DNA from: Bursaphelenchus xylophilus | Taxonomy: Eukaryota > Nematoda > Chromadorea > Rhabditida > Aphelenchoididae | Reading direction: 5' to 3' | DNA: 64,000 nt | NCBI GenBank assembly: GCA_904066235.2 | Contig: CAJFCV020000005.1 | Span: 7,311,501 to 7,375,500, forward strand | Shown here: positions 61,601 to 64,000 of the stretch, one piece after another | How the letters are laid out: every line of letters begins with the position of its first letter | Numbering within the stretch: position 1 is the stretch's first letter | The notes under the pieces: model-generated | Seen by the model: the letters and a program-made list of their open reading frames with translations, nothing else | Databases searched by the model: none | What the model was told of the DNA's origin: nothing | Translations under genes and position numbers: made by a program

Positions 61601-64000
61601 GTCACATGCATGGACATGGTGTATTCAAAGCGATGGGGGAGGATAATATTGTCGTATACGTTGGCGGATGGCAGAACGGACTCAAACATGGATATGGGGT
61701 TCAATCGACGAATAAAGAGAGGTATCTCGGCCAATGGAATGAAGGAAAACGACATGGAAATGGAAGTTTGGTGACTATTGATGGGGTTTTTCATGAAGGA
61801 ATATTTGAAAACGATAAGTTTGTGGTAAGTTTGGCTTCTAATGGGTTATAAAGAATCATTTTGAAACTTTTTTTGATAAAGGTATCAAGTATAAATATAA
61901 AAAGTTTATAAATAATTTTTTCAGAACGGTCGAGTTGTTTATGAAACTTCGAAACACGACTGGGATCCCGAGGCTGTCGTGGTCTTCGAAGGGAAATTCG
62001 AGGATTTGAATGTGGCCGCAGGCAAAGGGACCTTGACTTTGAATCAAAACAATCAAATAATTGGAACGATGCATGGAAAGATACTCGGAAATGAGTTGGC
62101 AATTACAAATGCAACTTACAGACATCTATCAGAAGGCTTTGAATCGGATGAGTAAGCGGAGTTGCGAGTTGTAATTGAAGTTTGAATTTTGATTTTGGCG
62201 GGGTCTGTGGCATTCTGTTGCAAAGACGCGTGTTGTCACTATTTCTTCATATCCTTGAGCTCTTATTTCCAGGGACTTCATAATGGCCGAAGGCGCTAAA
62301 CGTGGGAAATATGCGGTGCACGAAGAAGAGAAATGGGTCGAATTATTCCAGCACTTCCTGGACGACGAACTCAAAGTTTCCAACGAAGAGTTTCTCTCCG
62401 CTCTTAATGATGACAGCGTAGTCCCAAATTCTGTCGCTGAAAAGTCTTGGAACAGTCTGGCCGCGTCTTTGGCCAAATTGAAACAGCAAAAAAAGGTGAC
62501 AATGAACGATAGATTGGAGAGAATCCCCGATTACAACATGGAATGGAGCAGCAGCTACTATGCAATGGTCTCCGAATACTGGAATCTCTGTGTCCATAAT
62601 GACTTCCATCCATTGAATCGGCTCATGAGAGGGATCATTGAACTTTTTTCATGCAGTTACAGTAGTGTCGGCACTCACGTGATGTATGATACGGCTGTGT
62701 TGGAGTTCAGAACATTGATGTCGAGGTGTTACGCAGTCACTAGGCTGTTGTTTGTCAATTTGCCGTCAACTCGCGATATGTTTACGTCAGTCCCCACTCT
62801 TCCGGATATTCATCATGACAATACTGAGTCAGAAACTTCCTCCGTGTCCTCCGCCAGGACACCAGAGACGCTGTCTGTGGGTTCTCTGGAGCAGCTAGAG
62901 ATGGCACAAGCCCTTCTGAATGATCCGGATCAACCTTCGACATCAAGGGAATACTCCACAAATGATTCCCAGACCCTAAGAAGCAATGTGGAAGATATAA
63001 CTTTATTGGAAACACCGTGTTGCGACTTTATTATCAACTATTTGTTCTCGGTGTGCTACGCAGACCTCTTTACGGTCTATTCGGAGCGTTGTGAAGCCCT
63101 GGATCGGAGGTATTGGGAGCGTCTTCTCCACTTGAATGCCCACACAGATGCACACCTTCTCAGATATTTTGATGTCAAAGGGTAAGTACAAAAAGCTTAT
63201 GATCTTGAATCTTATTTAACTTACGGGTCACTTACTCCCTAACAACAACTGTTGGGGTATTTTGAGAAGTTGTTTTACCCTCTTCGATTTAAAAAGGTCG
63301 GGGTGTATCAAGTGTAATATAGCCGATCCAATTATGTGTAGTGCATGTCGTGGAACGTCAGCATGACACTTAATGATACCATGCGTCGCGGATCTCACGG
63401 AAAGTACATCCGCATTTGGAAAGGCCTACTAATTATGCCACTGTTTTCAGCGAACTCTGGCCAACGGATAACGACAACGTGCGTGTTCTTGATGCTTTCA
63501 CGGTAAGAGTACACGAAGGGCATCTACGAAAAAACGATCTTCGCCTTCATTGAGCCTCAGGGGATGTGGAAATAGGGATTTGACGACAGATGAACTTATA
63601 ATAATGAGGGAATTCGATGCAACCGTTATATTTTCGTAGGCAATAACCGATGATTTTGGCAATTCTTGCCTAAATTAAGCTTACAGAAGGCTGTAAAAGC
63701 CATTCAAAAGAAAAATATGCAATTTATTGGGACCTTTAGAGAGTCTAAAAATCGTATTTAGGCCAGAGTCAGCGCTCGAAACAAGTTCTACGGCAGCGCT
63801 GTAACGAGGCTACAACAGATCAGCGGCGTCTTCAACCCAACCAGCAAGCTCGCTATCCTCGCTGAGACCTTTTCGGAGATTACTCAGGTAGGACAAACCA
63901 TTTTAAACATTTTTATGATCTTTTTTATAAGTTTGGGGATTTTTTAACATGGGTAATGTAATCAGAATATTGTTGCCAAAAATAACTCTTCTTGCGTCAC
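52641..64000 (+). CDS. alsin (ALS2) homologue, Rab5/Rac-type GEF, 3' end outside window
   Basis: Predicted cytoplasmic/endosomal guanine-nucleotide exchange factor; 1488 codons visible in 18 in-phase exons: 52641-52760, 52847-53055, 53125-53301, 53338-53500, 53560-53872, 53918-54089, 54172-54346, 54428-54764, 54834-55065, 55194-55335, 60399-60782, 60885-61090, 61174-61428, 61560-61824, 61925-62151, 62273-63181, 63451-63502, 63762-63887. RCC1-type blades appear at about residues 366 and 417 (VWAWGANDLGQLGAGN, VYGWGSNKNGQL). The middle is weakly conserved where alsin has its DH domain; a PH-like stretch lies near 710-800. About eight MORN repeats follow (for example YEGYWANGHMHGHGVF, YLGQWNEGKRHGNG). 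The C-terminal part matches alsin's VPS9-linked region: HPLNRLMRGIIELF, YWERLLHLNAHTDAHLLRYF, LQQISGVFNPTSKL. The catalytic end of VPS9 lies beyond 64000. The gene hosts an antisense gene in its largest intron. Confidence 0.92.
56090..56791 (-). CDS. secreted cysteine-rich protein, nested in an alsin intron
   Basis: Single-exon 233-aa protein, family not recognised. The signal peptide is MQYTVFLAILALANAIPS (cleavage near residue 16-20). Residues of about 25-140 are low in cysteine and rich in Ala, Pro and Gln. The last 85 residues contain eight cysteines in a compact pattern (KPKCQMIGCDGP, QCHKTFVAMNGC, GMICTICCDC), indicating a disulfide-bonded module. The sequence CTTTTTCAG places a splice acceptor 10 bases before the ATG, consistent with trans-splicing or a 5' UTR intron. 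The codons and signal peptide make it convincing as a gene; its role is unknown. It is transcribed antisense to the host gene. Confidence 0.8.
   Translation of the reverse strand: MQYTVFLAILALANAIPSLPQPDNSKPAYRPLSFYNMPLIRAQGAVIASAEAENDDVSAFAGYGEPIATEAEIPKTADAFLIASPPQVQLNVQPSEYKAPAQIGVAPKFTGGFRTPLSESVRQFGGGKGAITNPAAFFMEGADLEKVAKPKCQMIGCDGPVANDEDMNLVLKKDLNGPDSQCHKTFVAMNGCVDGKGYPVGMICTICCDCSASLKLELSKSRGFKEGFRTDLN
56802..56810 (-). other. splice acceptor just upstream of the nested gene's ATG
   Basis: Minus-strand CTTTTTCAG ends 10 bases before the ATG at 56791. It fits spliced-leader addition, or a 5' UTR intron whose donor I cannot identify. Confidence 0.4.
56988..56995 (-). promoter_or_regulatory. 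TATA-like box TATAAAAG
   Basis: Minus-strand TATAAAAG about 200 bp upstream of the nested secreted-protein gene. The distance allows a short 5' UTR intron or outron removed at the acceptor near 56802. It is a plausible promoter element for a highly expressed secreted product, from sequence alone. Confidence 0.3.

Overview
The window is nuclear DNA of a nematode. Three features point this way: multi-domain ShKT secreted proteins, a ground-like (Grd/Grl) domain protein, which is a nematode-specific family, and genes split by many short introns (often 40-60 bp, GTAAG donors, TTTCAG/TTTTAG acceptors). Several start codons also lie 0-25 bases after a lone acceptor, as expected for spliced-leader trans-splicing. 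I could not assign a species. Exons were joined by reading donor and acceptor sites and checking phase; every multi-exon model below stays in frame to its stop, or to the window edge for the last gene.

Left part (1-15.7 kb): two tandem minus-strand genes for Na-K-Cl cotransporters (SLC12 family). The downstream copy (1615-6285) predicts 1101 aa and the upstream copy (7557-15732) 1317 aa. The upstream copy has two alternative first exons. Both end in Arg-Phe-X and splice in phase 0 onto a Val codon, so each builds an RFxV kinase-docking motif across the junction. In the downstream copy the same junction reads KFTL. 15.7-19.3 kb shows no gene.

Centre (19.3-39.5 kb): a secreted five-ShK-domain gene (+) and a HES-like bHLH gene (-) converge. 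Between them is a 17.0 kb tandem array of a 159-bp unit (about 107 copies) with subfamilies and a 10-unit (1590 bp) higher-order repeat. The array sits exactly at the junction of a direct duplication of about 600 bp. That duplication holds the end of the ShK gene plus the end of the bHLH gene, leaving a 3' bHLH fragment on the left of the array and a 3' ShK fragment on its right.

Right part (39.5-64 kb): a ground-like protein gene (42007-43615, +), a small single-span membrane protein ending in a PDZ-ligand-like tail (44341-44742, -), a long gene-poor stretch, a two-exon 95-aa single-span protein (50959-52031, +), and an alsin (ALS2) homologue starting at 52641 and running off the right edge (18 exons, 1488 codons visible: RCC1 blades, PH-like region, MORN repeats, VPS9-type C-terminal region). 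A 5 kb intron of the alsin gene contains, on the opposite strand, a single-exon gene for a secreted cysteine-rich protein.

The genes do not form one pathway. The main points of interest are the cotransporter pair with its split docking motif, and the satellite array with its duplicated flanks.
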